Source of the DNA: Phycisphaeraceae bacterium
Lineage (GTDB): Bacteria > Planctomycetota > Phycisphaerae > Phycisphaerales > SM1A02
Assembly (NCBI GenBank): GCA_019636755.1
Contig: JAHBWZ010000004.1
Coordinates: 62,001 to 126,000, forward strand
Direction: 5' to 3'
DNA length: 64,000 nt
Every line of letters starts with the position of its first letter. Position 1 is the first letter of the stretch. Both the position numbers and the translations under genes were made by a program. A model generated the notes under the pieces. The model worked only from the letters and a program-made list of their open reading frames with translations, did not search any database and was not told the origin of the DNA. Positions 19,801 through 30,533 of the stretch are shown here, piece after piece.

Positions 19801-20289
19801 ATGCGACGACGACGACTGACCATCCTCGGAACGGGACTCGCATCCCTGCTCGGCATCCTGCTCGGCTCCGGCGCCTTCACGTTCCACTACGGCGAAGGTC
19901 TCTCCTACTTCTCCGGTGACCCGCAGTCCTGCGTCAACTGCCACATCATGCAGCCGCAGTACGACTCCTGGCTGAAGAGCAGCCACCACGCGGTGGCGAC
20001 CTGCGCGGACTGCCACCTGCCGGCGGCGTTCCCGGCGAACCTGATCTCGAAGAGCGACAACGGCTTCTTCCACTCCTGGGCGTTCACGTTCCAGGACTTC
20101 CATGAGCCGATCGTCATGAAGGCAAGGAACCGGCGGATCCTGGAGCAGAACTGCCGCCACTGCCATGAGCCGATCGTGGACGAAATGCTGACCCATCACC
20201 GCGCGCTGCGCGGTGACGACCATATCTCCTGCCTGCACTGCCACGCGGATGTCGGCCACACCGGTCGTCCGCGGAGCATCGGGCGCTGA
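19801..20289 (+). CDS. nrfH: Cytochrome c nitrite reductase small subunit (quinol dehydrogenase)
   Basis: 162 aa. One N-terminal membrane anchor (about residues 7-27) is followed by four CxxCH heme c sites: CVNCH, CADCH, CRHCH and CLHCH, the number expected for NrfH of the NapC/NirT family. NrfH takes electrons from the menaquinol pool and passes them to NrfA on the outer face of the membrane. The HIMQPQYDSW stretch after the first heme matches the family, which uses a Met near heme 1. The start at ATG 19801 follows GGAG by 7 bases. nrfA begins 21 bases downstream, so the two form an operon. Confidence 0.93.
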   Translation: MRRRRLTILGTGLASLLGILLGSGAFTFHYGEGLSYFSGDPQSCVNCHIMQPQYDSWLKSSHHAVATCADCHLPAAFPANLISKSDNGFFHSWAFTFQDFHEPIVMKARNRRILEQNCRHCHEPIVDEMLTHHRALRGDDHISCLHCHADVGHTGRPRSIGR

Positions 20290-20310
20290 CCCGCCGGAGG
20301 ATCCTTCCGC

Positions 20311-21819
20311 ATGTCGACCAGCCAGCCTTCCCCCGCCGCGCGCCGGCCGATCGCCTTCACGATCATCGTGCTCGGGACGGCGGCCGTCACCGTCGTCGTC
20401 CTCCTCCTGCTTGTCAGCATCTTCACGCGGAAGCAGGAGGCACGCGCGCCGTTCCAGCGGCTCGTGGAGGTGACCGAGGACACCGTGGACCCGGCCGTCT
20501 GGGGCGTCAACTGGCCGAGGCAGTACGACAGTTATCGCCGCACCGTAGACAGCGAGCGCACGCGATACGGCGGCAGCGACGCCGTGCCGGTGCAGAAACT
20601 GGACGTCTACCCGTGGCTTCGCACCATGTGGGCGGGGTACGCCTTCTCGCTGGATTACCGCGAAGCGCGCGGACACGCGTACATGCTTTCTGATCAGGAC
20701 CACACGGAGCGCGTCCTTCAGCGGTCCCAGCCGGGCGCCTGCCTGCATTGCCACTCGGCGGTGATGCCCGCGTACCGGTTCGCGGGCAACGGCGACGTCA
20801 TGGCCGGATTCCGCGCCGTCTGCAACATGACGTGGAACGAGGCGAGGAACATGGTGGATGCACACGGCGAGGCGCTGGTCAACCACCCCGTGACCTGCGG
20901 AGACTGCCACGACCCGCAGTCGATGGCGCTGCGCGTGACGCGCCCGGCATTCCTGAACGGTATCAGGGCCCTCAAGGCGTCCGAGGGACTCACGGACTAC
21001 GACGTGAATCGCGACGCGACCCGTCAGGAGATGCGGTCGTACGTCTGTGCGCAGTGTCACGTCGAGTACTACTTCGCGAAGCCCGGCAACGAGGTCACGT
21101 ATCCCTGGCACAACGGGCTGCGCGCCGAACAGATCGAGTCGTACTTCGATGAGATCGGGTTCCACGACTGGACGCACGGCATCACCGGCGCCCCGATGCT
21201 GAAGGCGCAGCACCCTGAGTTCGAACTGTGGGCGCAGGGCATTCACGCCCGTGCCGGCGTCTCCTGTTCGGACTGCCACATGCCCTACCGGCGGGTCGGC
21301 GCAATGAAGGTCTCGGATCATCACGTGCGCAGCCCGCTGCTGGACGTGGCGGCGTCCTGCCAGACGTGCCACAACGTCAGGGAGCAGGAACTCCTGGAGC
21401 GCGTGCACACCATCCAGGACCGGACGCAGGGACTCGTCCGCCGGGCAGCGGCGGCGCTGACAGAGATGATCGAGAGCATCGCCGCGGCCCGCGAGGCCGG
21501 CGCCAGTGAGCAGCAGCTTGCACCGCTGCAGAGGCTGCATCGGCAGGCACAGTGGCGCCTGGACTTCGTCTTCTCGGAGAACTCACACGGCTTCCATGCG
21601 CCGCAGGAGTCGGCACGCATTCTCGCCGAGTCGATCGACTATGCACGCCAGGCGGTCGCGCTGGCGCAGGAAGTCATCGCCCGACCCGCGGGGACGCCGC
21701 GTGACATCGATCGCATCCCGCTGGAAGGCGTCACGCCGACAGAGATGGCGCCGCCCGGCCCCGCGATCGGACCGGTCGCCGCGGCGGACACCGAGGACGC
21801 GCCTCGATCCCCCGGCTGA
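20311..21819 (+). CDS. nrfA: Ammonia-forming cytochrome c nitrite reductase, CxxCH heme-1 variant
   Basis: 502 aa. It catalyses the six-electron reduction of nitrite to ammonium. An uncleaved-looking N-terminal hydrophobic segment (about 14-38) suggests membrane attachment. Five heme sites are visible: CLHCH, CGDCH, CAQCH, CSDCH and CQTCH. The active-site heme 1 normally uses CxxCK; here it is CLHCHSA, so the proximal ligand should be His. Catalytic residues are otherwise present: the Arg in LRVTRPAF, the Tyr in CAQCHVEYYF and the His in KAQHPEFELW. The Lys-x-Gln of KAQ and the Glu before the Tyr also preserve the calcium site. CxxCH-type NrfA is known from Campylobacter-like lineages. It needs no dedicated CxxCK heme lyase, and none is seen here. 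Confidence 0.92.
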   Translation: MSTSQPSPAARRPIAFTIIVLGTAAVTVVVLLLLVSIFTRKQEARAPFQRLVEVTEDTVDPAVWGVNWPRQYDSYRRTVDSERTRYGGSDAVPVQKLDVYPWLRTMWAGYAFSLDYREARGHAYMLSDQDHTERVLQRSQPGACLHCHSAVMPAYRFAGNGDVMAGFRAVCNMTWNEARNMVDAHGEALVNHPVTCGDCHDPQSMALRVTRPAFLNGIRALKASEGLTDYDVNRDATRQEMRSYVCAQCHVEYYFAKPGNEVTYPWHNGLRAEQIESYFDEIGFHDWTHGITGAPMLKAQHPEFELWAQGIHARAGVSCSDCHMPYRRVGAMKVSDHHVRSPLLDVAASCQTCHNVREQELLERVHTIQDRTQGLVRRAAAALTEMIESIAAAREAGASEQQLAPLQRLHRQAQWRLDFVFSENSHGFHAPQESARILAESIDYARQAVALAQEVIARPAGTPRDIDRIPLEGVTPTEMAPPGPAIGPVAAADTEDAPRSPG

Positions 21820-21833
21820 CGGCGCGCCGCGCG

Positions 21834-22283
21834 TCAGCGCGGGCGGCGCGGGCCCGGCTTCTTCGAGCGCGGCGGCTTTGCCGCGCCGGACGATGCCGCC
21901 GCGCGCGAGGACGATCGCGACGGGGTCTCGGACGCTGATGCGGCCGCGGGCGTCGCGGCGTCCTTCGGCGACGTCGCGCCGGCCGAGGCCGGGGCCGCCT
22001 CCGGACTCTTCGCGGCACTGTCCGCCGCCGGCGTCGTTCCCCCGGCTTCGCCGTTCCCGGCGCCCTTCGCCTCCGCTTCCGCGGCCTTGCGGTAGGAGTC
22101 GCTGCGGTAGTCCGTCTCGTAGAACCCGCCGCCCTTGAAGAGCACGCCCGCGCCGATTCCGATCAGGCGCTCCAGTGTCCGCTTGCCGCACTTCGGACAG
22201 ACGCGCTTCACCGGCGCGCTCATCTGCTGGAAGAGCTCGAACGCATGGCCGCAGCCGTTGCATCGATAGTCGTAGGTCGGCAT
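21834..22283 (-). CDS. FmdB-family zinc-ribbon protein with low-complexity tail
   Basis: 149 aa. The first 45 residues are the FmdB/CxxC_CxxC regulatory-type zinc ribbon: MPTYDYRCNGCGHAFELFQ and then RVCPKCGKRTLERLIG, giving two CxxC pairs. The GAGVLFKGGGFYETDY that follows is also conserved in the family. The remainder (about 70-149) is Ala/Ser/Pro/Lys-rich and disordered, ending in a basic PRSKKPGPRRPR. The family is common beside housekeeping genes and its role is unsettled. It is the last gene of the chaperone block, 13 bases after grpE, and it converges with nrfA. Confidence 0.85.
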   Translation of the reverse strand: MPTYDYRCNGCGHAFELFQQMSAPVKRVCPKCGKRTLERLIGIGAGVLFKGGGFYETDYRSDSYRKAAEAEAKGAGNGEAGGTTPAADSAAKSPEAAPASAGATSPKDAATPAAASASETPSRSSSRAAASSGAAKPPRSKKPGPRRPR

Positions 22284-22296
22284 CGCCCGCAGTTCC

Positions 22297-22914
22297 TCAG
22301 CCGTCGCAGCATTCGTCCTGTGAGTCGTCGGGTGGCGCCGCGACGGAGACCGCCGCCGGGCGCAGGACCGCACCACCTCGCTCATATCCCACCTGCATCA
22401 CGTCGACGACCGTGCCCGGCGGTTGCCCCGGCGCCGCCTGACGGATCAGCGCCTGGTGCGCATTCGCGTCGAACTCCGCGCCGCGCGACGGCCGGACCTC
22501 GCGCAGGCCCATCATGTCGCCGATCCGGCGCAATTCCTCGCGGATGAGCCGGACCCCCGCAGCGAGGCCGCCATCCCCGGCGGCGGGCGACGCCTGCGCC
22601 AGCGCGCGATCGAGGTCATCGAGCACCGGAAGAAGGCGCCGGAAGACCTCGTTGACCCCCTCGTCTCGTGCCCGGCCGATCGCTTCCTCGCTGCGCCGGT
22701 TCAGGTTCGCGTAGTCGGCACGCGCCCGTGCCGCCTGCTCGCGCAGCCGCTCGCACTCCTGCCGCGTCTCGTCCAGGTGCCTCAGCACTTCTTCCGGCAC
22801 TTCCAGTTCCAGGTACTCGGCGCCGCGCTCCGACTGCGATGACGGATCCATCGATTCGTCCGGCGCGTGCTCTGACCCGGAACCGGGTGAGTGTGACTGC
22901 TCCTTCGCCATCAT
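22297..22914 (-). CDS. grpE: GrpE nucleotide exchange factor
   Basis: 205 aa, normal for GrpE. It releases ADP from DnaK in the Hsp70 cycle. The acidic N-terminus is followed by a long heptad coiled coil (about 38-85, ECERLREQAARARADYANLN). Next come the conserved LLPVLDDLDRAL and the C-terminal beta domain with AHQALIRQ and PGTVVDVMQVGY. Those match the family signature, whose usual form is PGTVVEVLQKGY. Encoded directly after dnaJ (63-base gap) and before the fmdB-like gene. No dnaK is present in the window, so its Hsp70 partner is encoded elsewhere. Confidence 0.93.
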   Translation of the reverse strand: MMAKEQSHSPGSGSEHAPDESMDPSSQSERGAEYLELEVPEEVLRHLDETRQECERLREQAARARADYANLNRRSEEAIGRARDEGVNEVFRRLLPVLDDLDRALAQASPAAGDGGLAAGVRLIREELRRIGDMMGLREVRPSRGAEFDANAHQALIRQAAPGQPPGTVVDVMQVGYERGGAVLRPAAVSVAAPPDDSQDECCDG

Positions 22915-22977
22915 CAGGTCGCTCCTGGTGTCGCAGCCCGGACAGTGCTCGATGCCGCGAGTCGGACCGCCGCCGGT

Positions 22978-24132
22978 TCATCCGCCACGGAAGACGTCCC
23001 GCAGTCGATCGAGCCATGATCGGTCGGGCGGCTCGACCGGTACGTCCTCCGCCTCTGCATACTTCTCGAGGATCTCCCGCTGCGATTCGCTCAGCTTCCG
23101 CGGGACGACAAGCTGGAGTATGGCGACGAGATCGCCGCGCGATCCTCCGGATACACGCGGGAGTCCGCGCGCCGGAATGCGGAACATCGATCCGTGCTGC
23201 GTACCGGCGGGAACCTTCACCTGGGCGGGACCGTCCAGCGCCGGGACGTCGACGGTCGCCCCCAGCGCGAGCTGCGAGTAGGAGACCGGGACGGCGACGA
23301 GCAGGTGGTCGCCATCACGCTCGAATCGCTCGTGCGGCTGCACGCGCACCACGACATGAAGATCGCCGCGCACACCGCGCCCCTCGGCGCTGGCCTCCGG
23401 CGGCGGCGGCTCGCCTTCACCGGCGAGCCGCACGGCCTGCCCGGACTGGATGCCGGCGGGAATCCGGACGGAGAGGCGCCGCTTGACCGGGACGCGCCCC
23501 CGCCCGCGGCAGTCGGGACAGGGATCCGTGATGACTTCACCCTTGCCTCGGCAGTCCGGACACGCCGTCACCATGCGGAACATGCCGCCGAGGCCCTGCT
23601 GCATCACCTGGCCGCGCCCGCCGCACGTCCGACACGACACCGCCGTCGTTCCGGGCCTGGCGCCGCTGCCGGAGCACGTCCGGCAGACATCCAGGCGCTG
23701 GAAGCTGACCTCGCGCTCGGCACCAGTCAGGACTTCCTCCAGTTCGAGTTCCACCTCGGTCTCGAGGTCGTAGCCCCGGGGCACGCCCCCGCGCGTTCCC
23801 CCGCGGCCGCGCGCGCCGCGCGTCGAGCCGCCCCCGAAGATGTCGTTGAACATCGAGAAGATGTCCTCGACATGCATCGAACTGAAGTCGTGCGCCGGCG
23901 CGCCGCGCAACCCGGCGTGCCCGTGCCGATCGTAGAGCGATCGCTTCGAGTCGTCGGAGAGGACCTCGTACGCCTCCGAGCACTCCTTGAATCGCGATTC
24001 CGCATCCGCATCGCCGGGATTGCGATCCGGGTGGTACTTCATCGCCAGGCGCCGGTAGGCGCGCTTGATGTCGTCCGCTCCGGCGTCGCGGGCAACCCCG
24101 AGAATCTCGTAGTAGTCGCGTGTCGAAGGCAT
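22978..24132 (-). CDS. dnaJ: Chaperone protein DnaJ
   Basis: 384 aa, a full-length class I Hsp40. J domain at residues 4-70 with the HPD motif (YHPDRNPGD). A Gly/Arg-rich linker follows (about 95-125, [15 protein letters not shown]). The zinc-finger domain holds four CxxCxGxG-type repeats ([32 protein letters not shown]). The C-terminal client-binding domains follow. It stimulates DnaK ATPase and delivers substrates. Start ATG 24132 gives [13 protein letters not shown], the expected N-terminus, although no strong Shine-Dalgarno is seen. It follows the second groEL by 176 bases that contain a strong hairpin, so it may be partly uncoupled from the groE genes. Confidence 0.95.
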   Translation of the reverse strand: MPSTRDYYEILGVARDAGADDIKRAYRRLAMKYHPDRNPGDADAESRFKECSEAYEVLSDDSKRSLYDRHGHAGLRGAPAHDFSSMHVEDIFSMFNDIFGGGSTRGARGRGGTRGGVPRGYDLETEVELELEEVLTGAEREVSFQRLDVCRTCSGSGARPGTTAVSCRTCGGRGQVMQQGLGGMFRMVTACPDCRGKGEVITDPCPDCRGRGRVPVKRRLSVRIPAGIQSGQAVRLAGEGEPPPPEASAEGRGVRGDLHVVVRVQPHERFERDGDHLLVAVPVSYSQLALGATVDVPALDGPAQVKVPAGTQHGSMFRIPARGLPRVSGGSRGDLVAILQLVVPRKLSESQREILEKYAEAEDVPVEPPDRSWLDRLRDVFRGG

Positions 24133-24256
24133 GGGAGATCAGCGCACTCCCGGGTCCCGCACCCGACCCCGTCTCCGTTCCGGCTCAGGGTGCGGGCATC
24201 GCGCCCCCGTGGGACCAGTGGAAAGATCCTGCGCGCAGGCTCGGGGCGCCTGAAAT

Positions 24257-24286
24257 GGCCGGGCGATGGTTTCCCATCGCCCGGCC
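24257..24286 (-). terminator. Strong stem-loop between the second groEL and dnaJ
   Basis: Arms 24257-24269 and 24274-24286 pair perfectly over 13 bp, with a four-base loop that reads GAAA (a GNRA tetraloop) on the minus strand. It lies 23 bases after the groEL stop at 24309 in the direction of transcription and is followed by ATTTC rather than a long U run. Either a weak intrinsic terminator or an mRNA-stabilising 3' structure that separates groE from dnaJ-grpE expression. Confidence 0.55.
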
Positions 24287-24308
24287 GGAAAGCACCACTG
24301 GAGTCCGG

Positions 24309-25922
24309 TCAGGAGATCGCCTCGCTGACGGGCTCCTGATCATCCTTGAGTTCAGTGACGGCAACATCGGTGGTGAGCATGAGGCCCGAGACCGACGCCG
24401 CGTGCTGGATCGCGGTCTTGACGACCAGCGCGGGATCGATGATGCCCGCCTTGACCAGGTCCTCGAACTGGCCGGTCGCGGCGTTGAGTCCGAACCCGGC
24501 CTTGCCCGCGCGGACCTTCTCGACGACGACATCGCCGTCCAGTCCGGCATTGCTCGCGATCTGCCAGGCCGGCGCCTCGAGCGCCCTCGCCAGGATGTCC
24601 CAGCCGATGCGCTCGTCGCCCTTGCCCCGGCGCCGCCCCTCGGTGACCGCATCGATGACGCGGAGGTACGCGACGCCGCCGCCGGCCACGTAGCCTTCCT
24701 TCGCCGCGGCGCGCGTGGCATGCAGCGCGTCGTCCAGCCGGTCCTTCCGCTCCTTCATGGCCGTCTCCGTGACGGCGCCGCAGGAGATGATCGCAACGCC
24801 GCCGGTCAGCTTGGCGAGCCGCTCCTGGAGCTTCTCGCGGTCATAGTCGCTGGTCGTGCGCTCGATCTGCGTCCGGATCTGACCGGCCCGCGCCTCGATC
24901 TCCGACTTCTTCCCGGCACCGTGGATGATCGTCGTGGCGTCCTTGTCCACCACGACACGCTTCGCCTTGCCGAGTTCACGCAGTTCGATGTCCTCGAGGT
25001 TGCGGCCGATGTCCTCGGAGAAGAACGTACCGCCGGTCAGGACGGCAATGTCCCCGAGCATGGCCTTGCGGCGATCGCCGAACCCGGGCGCCTTGACCGC
25101 GCACACCTTGAGGACGCCGCGGAGCCTGTTGACCACGAGCGCCGCGAGGGCTTCGTTCTCGACCTCCTCGGCGATGATCAGGAGCGGCTGACCGCCGGTG
25201 GCGATCCTGTTGAGCAGCGGCAGGAAATCCGCGAGATTGGAGATCTTCTTCTCGTGGATGAGGATCAGGCAGTCCTCGAGCACGCACTCCGCCTTCTTGG
25301 GGTCGGTCATGAAGTACGGGCTCAGCCAGCCCTTGTCGAAGGACATGCCCTCGACGTACTCCAGCGTGGTCTCGAAGGACTTGCCCTCCTCGACCTCGAC
25401 CACACCGTCCGCACCGACGCGATCGATCGCCTCCGCGATGATCCGGCCGATGGCGCTGTCGTGGTTTGCGGAGACGGTCGCGACCTTCTCCAGGTCCGCA
25501 CGCCCCTTGCACTTCTGCGCCAGTCCGTCGATCGCCTCGCACGCGGCGGCGGCGGCATCGTTGATCCCGCGCTGGATCGCGACGGCATTGCCGCCCACGG
25601 TCACGTGGCGAAGACCCTCGACATAGATGCGATGGGCGAGTACCGTCGCGGTGGTCGTACCGTCACCGGCGAGATCACCGGTCTTCTTCGCGACCTGCAC
25701 GAGCATCTTCGCGCCCATGTTCTCGAACGGCTGCGGGAGTTCGATCTCCTTCGCCACCGTCACGCCGTCCTTGGTCACTGCCGGACCACCGTAGGACTTC
25801 TGAAGCACGACGTTCCGTCCGGTCGGCCCCATCGTGCCGGCGACCGCCCGTGCCACCTTCTCGACGCCCGCGCGGAACTCGTTCCGAGCCGCGGCATCGA
25901 ACTTCATCTGCTTGCTGGCCAT
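24309..25922 (-). CDS. groEL: Chaperonin GroEL paralogue without GGM tail
   Basis: 537 aa Hsp60. ATP-site motifs are intact: [45 protein letters not shown] and [10 protein letters not shown]. Unlike the copy at 26363-28042 it ends [16 protein letters not shown] without the Gly-Gly-Met repeats that normally line the chamber floor. It differs over much of the apical domain. Second GroEL copies without the tail are usually specialised or stress-induced in bacteria with several chaperonins. AAGGAG lies 7 bases before ATG 25922. It starts 24 bases after groES, so it is the downstream gene of a groES-groEL pair. Confidence 0.94.
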   Translation of the reverse strand: MASKQMKFDAAARNEFRAGVEKVARAVAGTMGPTGRNVVLQKSYGGPAVTKDGVTVAKEIELPQPFENMGAKMLVQVAKKTGDLAGDGTTTATVLAHRIYVEGLRHVTVGGNAVAIQRGINDAAAAACEAIDGLAQKCKGRADLEKVATVSANHDSAIGRIIAEAIDRVGADGVVEVEEGKSFETTLEYVEGMSFDKGWLSPYFMTDPKKAECVLEDCLILIHEKKISNLADFLPLLNRIATGGQPLLIIAEEVENEALAALVVNRLRGVLKVCAVKAPGFGDRRKAMLGDIAVLTGGTFFSEDIGRNLEDIELRELGKAKRVVVDKDATTIIHGAGKKSEIEARAGQIRTQIERTTSDYDREKLQERLAKLTGGVAIISCGAVTETAMKERKDRLDDALHATRAAAKEGYVAGGGVAYLRVIDAVTEGRRRGKGDERIGWDILARALEAPAWQIASNAGLDGDVVVEKVRAGKAGFGLNAATGQFEDLVKAGIIDPALVVKTAIQHAASVSGLMLTTDVAVTELKDDQEPVSEAIS

Positions 25923-25946
25923 GACGCTCCTTTCCGGGACGGTGGA

Positions 25947-26237
25947 TCAGCCCTCGATCACGCCGAGAAGTTCGGTCTCGCGCATGATCAGGTGCTTGAC
26001 GTTCTTGATCTCGATCTCGGTCCCGGCGTACTTGCCGAAGACGACGGTGTCACCCTTCCTGACGGAGGGCTTCACGCGCTCGCCGTTGTCCAGGAGCTTG
26101 CCCGGGCCGGTCGCGACGATCGTGCCGCGCATCGGCTTCTCCTTCGCGGTCTCCGGGAGGTAGATGCCCGATGCGGTCTTGCTCTCGGCCTCGATCGGCT
26201 TGACGAGGACGCGGTCTTCCAGTGGTTTGACAGCCAT
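25947..26237 (-). CDS. groES: Co-chaperonin GroES
   Basis: 96 aa, normal for GroES, the heptameric lid of the GroEL chamber. MAVKPLEDRVLVKPIEAE at the start, the mobile loop region SKTASGIYLPETAKEKP (about 19-35) and GDTVVFGKYAGTEIEI later are typical. A GGAGAAG ribosome site precedes ATG 26237. It lies between two groEL genes: 125 bases after the first and 24 bases before the second. It may therefore serve both chaperonins. Confidence 0.95.
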   Translation of the reverse strand: MAVKPLEDRVLVKPIEAESKTASGIYLPETAKEKPMRGTIVATGPGKLLDNGERVKPSVRKGDTVVFGKYAGTEIEIKNVKHLIMRETELLGVIEG

Positions 26238-26341
26238 TGTCGTGCTTCTCCGTGTGCGGGCGCCGCACCCTGTGCAGCCTGCTCCCGCGAGTTCGTGCGT
26301 GTGTTGCTGGCCGGTTCGCGATCGACCCGGCGCGTGGCGAA

Positions 26342-26359
26342 GGCGGCGTCGTCGCCGCC
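26342..26359 (-). terminator. Short GC hairpin after the first groEL
   Basis: Arms 26342-26348 and 26353-26359 form a 7-bp all-GC stem with a four-base loop, 3 bases beyond the groEL stop at 26363. No U run follows, so it could be a processing or attenuation structure between groEL and groES. Confidence 0.3.
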
Positions 26360-26362
26360 GAC

Positions 26363-28042
<1,680 letters not shown>

Positions 28043-28344
28043 GTTTCCGGTTCTCCAGGCTTCGTCGGATGCAGTTCAGGTGCAGACAGCGGTCACGGCG
28101 CCCGTTCAGTCATGGCCGGACGGGGCGAGCCCGGGGGATACCAAACCGTGCGCCACCGCAGCGGGCGGTCGTCGCCCCGCCTGACGAGGCCGGGGATCGC
28201 GATCGGCCCAGGCGGTCGGATGACAGGCCGGACATCGCATCGCGGCGGGGCTGCCAAGCTGGCAGCGTTTCGATCCGGCGTTCCCGCGCCGGTGCGCGAC
28301 CTCCGTCGCGGATTCGTTTCGACGACCACCGATTCCAGCCGCCG
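28043..28344. other. Control region upstream of the chaperone block
   Basis: 302 bases between groEL (start 28042) and the stop of the zinc-ribbon membrane protein at 28345. I found no CIRCE element (TTAGCACTC-N9-GAGTGCTAA) and no HspR-type HAIR repeat. The only clear symmetric element is the 7-3-7 inverted repeat at 28250-28266. It lies about 210 bases upstream of the groEL start, so either the 5' leader is long or the promoter is elsewhere. No gene is supported here. Confidence 0.4.
28250..28266. promoter_or_regulatory. Inverted repeat, candidate heat-shock operator
   Basis: GCTGCCA-AGC-TGGCAGC, a perfect 7-bp dyad with a 3-base centre. It sits in the sole intergenic region upstream of the chaperone operon. 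The size fits a repressor-binding site, but the sequence matches no operator I know. Confidence 0.28.
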
Positions 28345-29397
28345 TCACGTCGGGGGGTGCGTTCGTGCCGAGGGTCCATCCCCGGCAGTCGCATCCACGG
28401 GGCCGTCGCGCTCCGGCGCACGGTGGGTGCCGGCGGATGCGTCCGGCGCCGTGCCGGTCGCCCCCGGGTCGGGCTCTCCCGGGCCCGGATCCCGGAGCAG
28501 CTCGAGCAGGGTCGGATGCGGTGCGGCCAGCGCGCGACGGATCCAGATGGCGTTCACGAAGAGGAACGCCAGTCCGATCAGGAACATGGCGTAGGCCGCG
28601 GCCGCGACGACGGCCGCGAGCGCCGCAACGGTCTCCGACCGCGACTCGAGTGCCACCAGCCGCACCACCTCTGCCGCCGCAACGATGCCGGCGGCAATGC
28701 CCATCTCCCGCGCCGGCTGTCGTGCGTGCGGGCGCAGCCTGTACTCGCGGCTCCGCAGGCCGACATCACGGACGATCCGGGCGAACGCGACCAGCCAGAG
28801 AACCTGCCCCCCGAGCACGGCGCACTCGAGCAGCAGGCTGACCCACGTGAACGAGGTCCGCGCACCGTCGACGACTCGTCCCGCATAGCCGCCGGTCAGG
28901 GCGAGTGACAGGGTGCCCGCCGCCGCCACCGCCGCACCCACCTGGAGTCGGATCACGACACCGACGACCGTGGCGATCACCTCGCGGCTGCCGCGCGGCC
29001 AGAGCATCCATGCCGCGAGCACGCCGGACAGCATGAGGACTCCGGCAAGCATGCAGAGCCGCGTGGCAGCATGACCGGACATCGGTCGCATCAGGCCGAG
29101 CCGCGCCAGCGAGTCCATGGCCGGATAGAGCGTCATCAGCACGCAGGGAACGAGCAGGCCGAACGCCGCAGCCACCATCCCGTTCCCGACGGCGCCCGGG
29201 TTGTGCAGTCGCGGCAGCCGGCTGCCCACGGGATCGATCGTCGGGAGCACGGTGTGCCAGACCGGCGTTCCGCACTCGGGGCACGCGCCGCCCAGCGGCA
29301 GGCCGCGCAGGTCATAGCCGCAGTCGCGGCAGCGCAGGTGCCGCGCAAGCCGCATGAGGTCGATCGGGCGAAGGAGCATGCGGTCGGCATCGAACAC
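28345..29397 (-). CDS. Multi-pass membrane protein with CGYDLRGL zinc ribbon
   Basis: 350 aa. Near the N-terminus is the zinc ribbon CRDCGYDLRGLPLGGACPECG (about residues 23-43, two CxxC pairs). This variant is a signature of many Phycisphaerae membrane proteins. About six hydrophobic segments follow between residues 70 and 300, then a Pro/Asp/Ala-rich tail with no motif. Start GTG 29397, or ATG 29379 in frame, neither with a good ribosome site. It is a single gene, divergent from the moxR ATPase. Function unknown; the zinc ribbon should face the cytoplasm if the first helix starts N-in. Confidence 0.7.
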   Translation of the reverse strand: MFDADRMLLRPIDLMRLARHLRCRDCGYDLRGLPLGGACPECGTPVWHTVLPTIDPVGSRLPRLHNPGAVGNGMVAAAFGLLVPCVLMTLYPAMDSLARLGLMRPMSGHAATRLCMLAGVLMLSGVLAAWMLWPRGSREVIATVVGVVIRLQVGAAVAAAGTLSLALTGGYAGRVVDGARTSFTWVSLLLECAVLGGQVLWLVAFARIVRDVGLRSREYRLRPHARQPAREMGIAAGIVAAAEVVRLVALESRSETVAALAAVVAAAAYAMFLIGLAFLFVNAIWIRRALAAPHPTLLELLRDPGPGEPDPGATGTAPDASAGTHRAPERDGPVDATAGDGPSARTHPPT

Positions 29398-29468
29398 AGC
29401 GACAAGGTCCTCGGCCCCGGCCCGTGCAGACCGCGTCGGATCCCGTCCGATCGCCGCGGCGGCAGCGT

Positions 29469-29474
29469 TATACT
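29469..29474 (+). promoter_or_regulatory. Candidate -10 box for the MoxR ATPase gene
   Basis: TATACT in the spacer before the ATPase, about 125 bases ahead of the assigned ATG 29601. There is no recognisable -35 at 16-18 bases. It would give a conventional leader of about 120 bases. Confidence 0.3.
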
Positions 29475-29600
29475 CGGTCCCGCCCGATCATTCACGGCGC
29501 GACAGGTTCAGCCGATGGCGCCGGGCCGCCGTCCCGTTCGATCCGGTCCGTTTCCTTCCGTTCTCCGGAACCGTCGTCCTCCCGCCAGGAACCCGAGCGC

Positions 29601-30533
29601 ATGCCCGACCCCGCGATCCGACGACTTCGCGACAACATCACCAGCGTCTACATGGGCAACGCCTCGGCGGTGGATCGCGTCATCGCCTGTCTGCTTGCGG
29701 GCGGTCACATCCTGATCGAGGACGTCCCCGGCGTCGGCAAGACGGTGCTTGCAAGCGCCCTGGCGAAGAGCATCCAGTGCTCGTTCGTCCGGATCCAGTG
29801 CACGCCGGACCTGCTGCCTTCGGATGTGATCGGCGTCACCGTCTTCGACCGCGATGCCGCCAGCTTCGTCTTCCGCAAGGGACCGATCTTCCACTCGATC
29901 GTCGTCGCCGACGAGATCAACCGGACGACGCCCCGGACGCAATCCGCTCTTCTGGAGGCGATGGCGGAAGGGACCGTGTCCGCGGACGGTGCCACCTATG
30001 CGCTGCCGTCGCCGTTCATGGTCGTGGCGACCCAGAACCCGTATGAGTTCGAGGGTACGTACTTCCTGCCCGAGAACCAGCTCGATCGATTCCTGATGCG
30101 GATCTCGCTGGGATATCCGTCGCCTGACGACGAGGCGAGGATCATCTCGCTTCAGCCGGCGCGCACGACGCTCGCGACGCTCATGCCGGTCATGTCAGCT
30201 GATGAAGTCATCACGCTCCAGAAGCGGGTCAACGAGGTCCGACTGGACACGTCGCTGGTCGACTACATCATCGCCCTCGCGGCCGCGACCCGGAACCACG
30301 ATGACCTCCAGGTGGGTGTGAGCCCGCGCGGCGCCCTGGCGCTGGCCGGGATCGCCCGCGCCACCGCCGTGCTCAGCGGCCGTGATCACTGCATCCCGGA
30401 GGACATCGTCGCCAACGTGATCCCGGTCTGTGCGCATCGCGTGGTGCCGCGCTCTTACCTGCACGCTGGTGATACCGCGACCGCGCGGCGCATCATGCAG
30501 CAGGTGCTGGAGACGGTCCGGAGCCCCGCGTAG
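29601..30533 (+). CDS. MoxR-family AAA+ ATPase
   Basis: 310 aa, the usual MoxR length. Walker A GHILIEDVPGVGKTVLA (about 33-49), Walker B VVADEINRTTPRTQSALLEA, sensor motif VVATQNPYEFEGTYFLPE and the C-terminal lid with SPRGALALAGIARA are all present. MoxR ATPases act as chaperones for maturation of metal-containing or cell-envelope enzymes, usually with neighbouring VWA and DUF58 genes. None of those partners is adjacent: the next gene is convergent cheB, so this copy is an orphan in this window. ATG 29601 was chosen because the conserved N-terminal helix begins there. Confidence 0.88.
   Translation: MPDPAIRRLRDNITSVYMGNASAVDRVIACLLAGGHILIEDVPGVGKTVLASALAKSIQCSFVRIQCTPDLLPSDVIGVTVFDRDAASFVFRKGPIFHSIVVADEINRTTPRTQSALLEAMAEGTVSADGATYALPSPFMVVATQNPYEFEGTYFLPENQLDRFLMRISLGYPSPDDEARIISLQPARTTLATLMPVMSADEVITLQKRVNEVRLDTSLVDYIIALAAATRNHDDLQVGVSPRGALALAGIARATAVLSGRDHCIPEDIVANVIPVCAHRVVPRSYLHAGDTATARRIMQQVLETVRSPA

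Noticed and set aside
28043-28344. CIRCE or HAIR heat-shock operator
   Set aside because: I looked for TTAGCACTC-N9-GAGTGCTAA and for CTTGAGT-N7-ACTCAAG and found neither on either strand.
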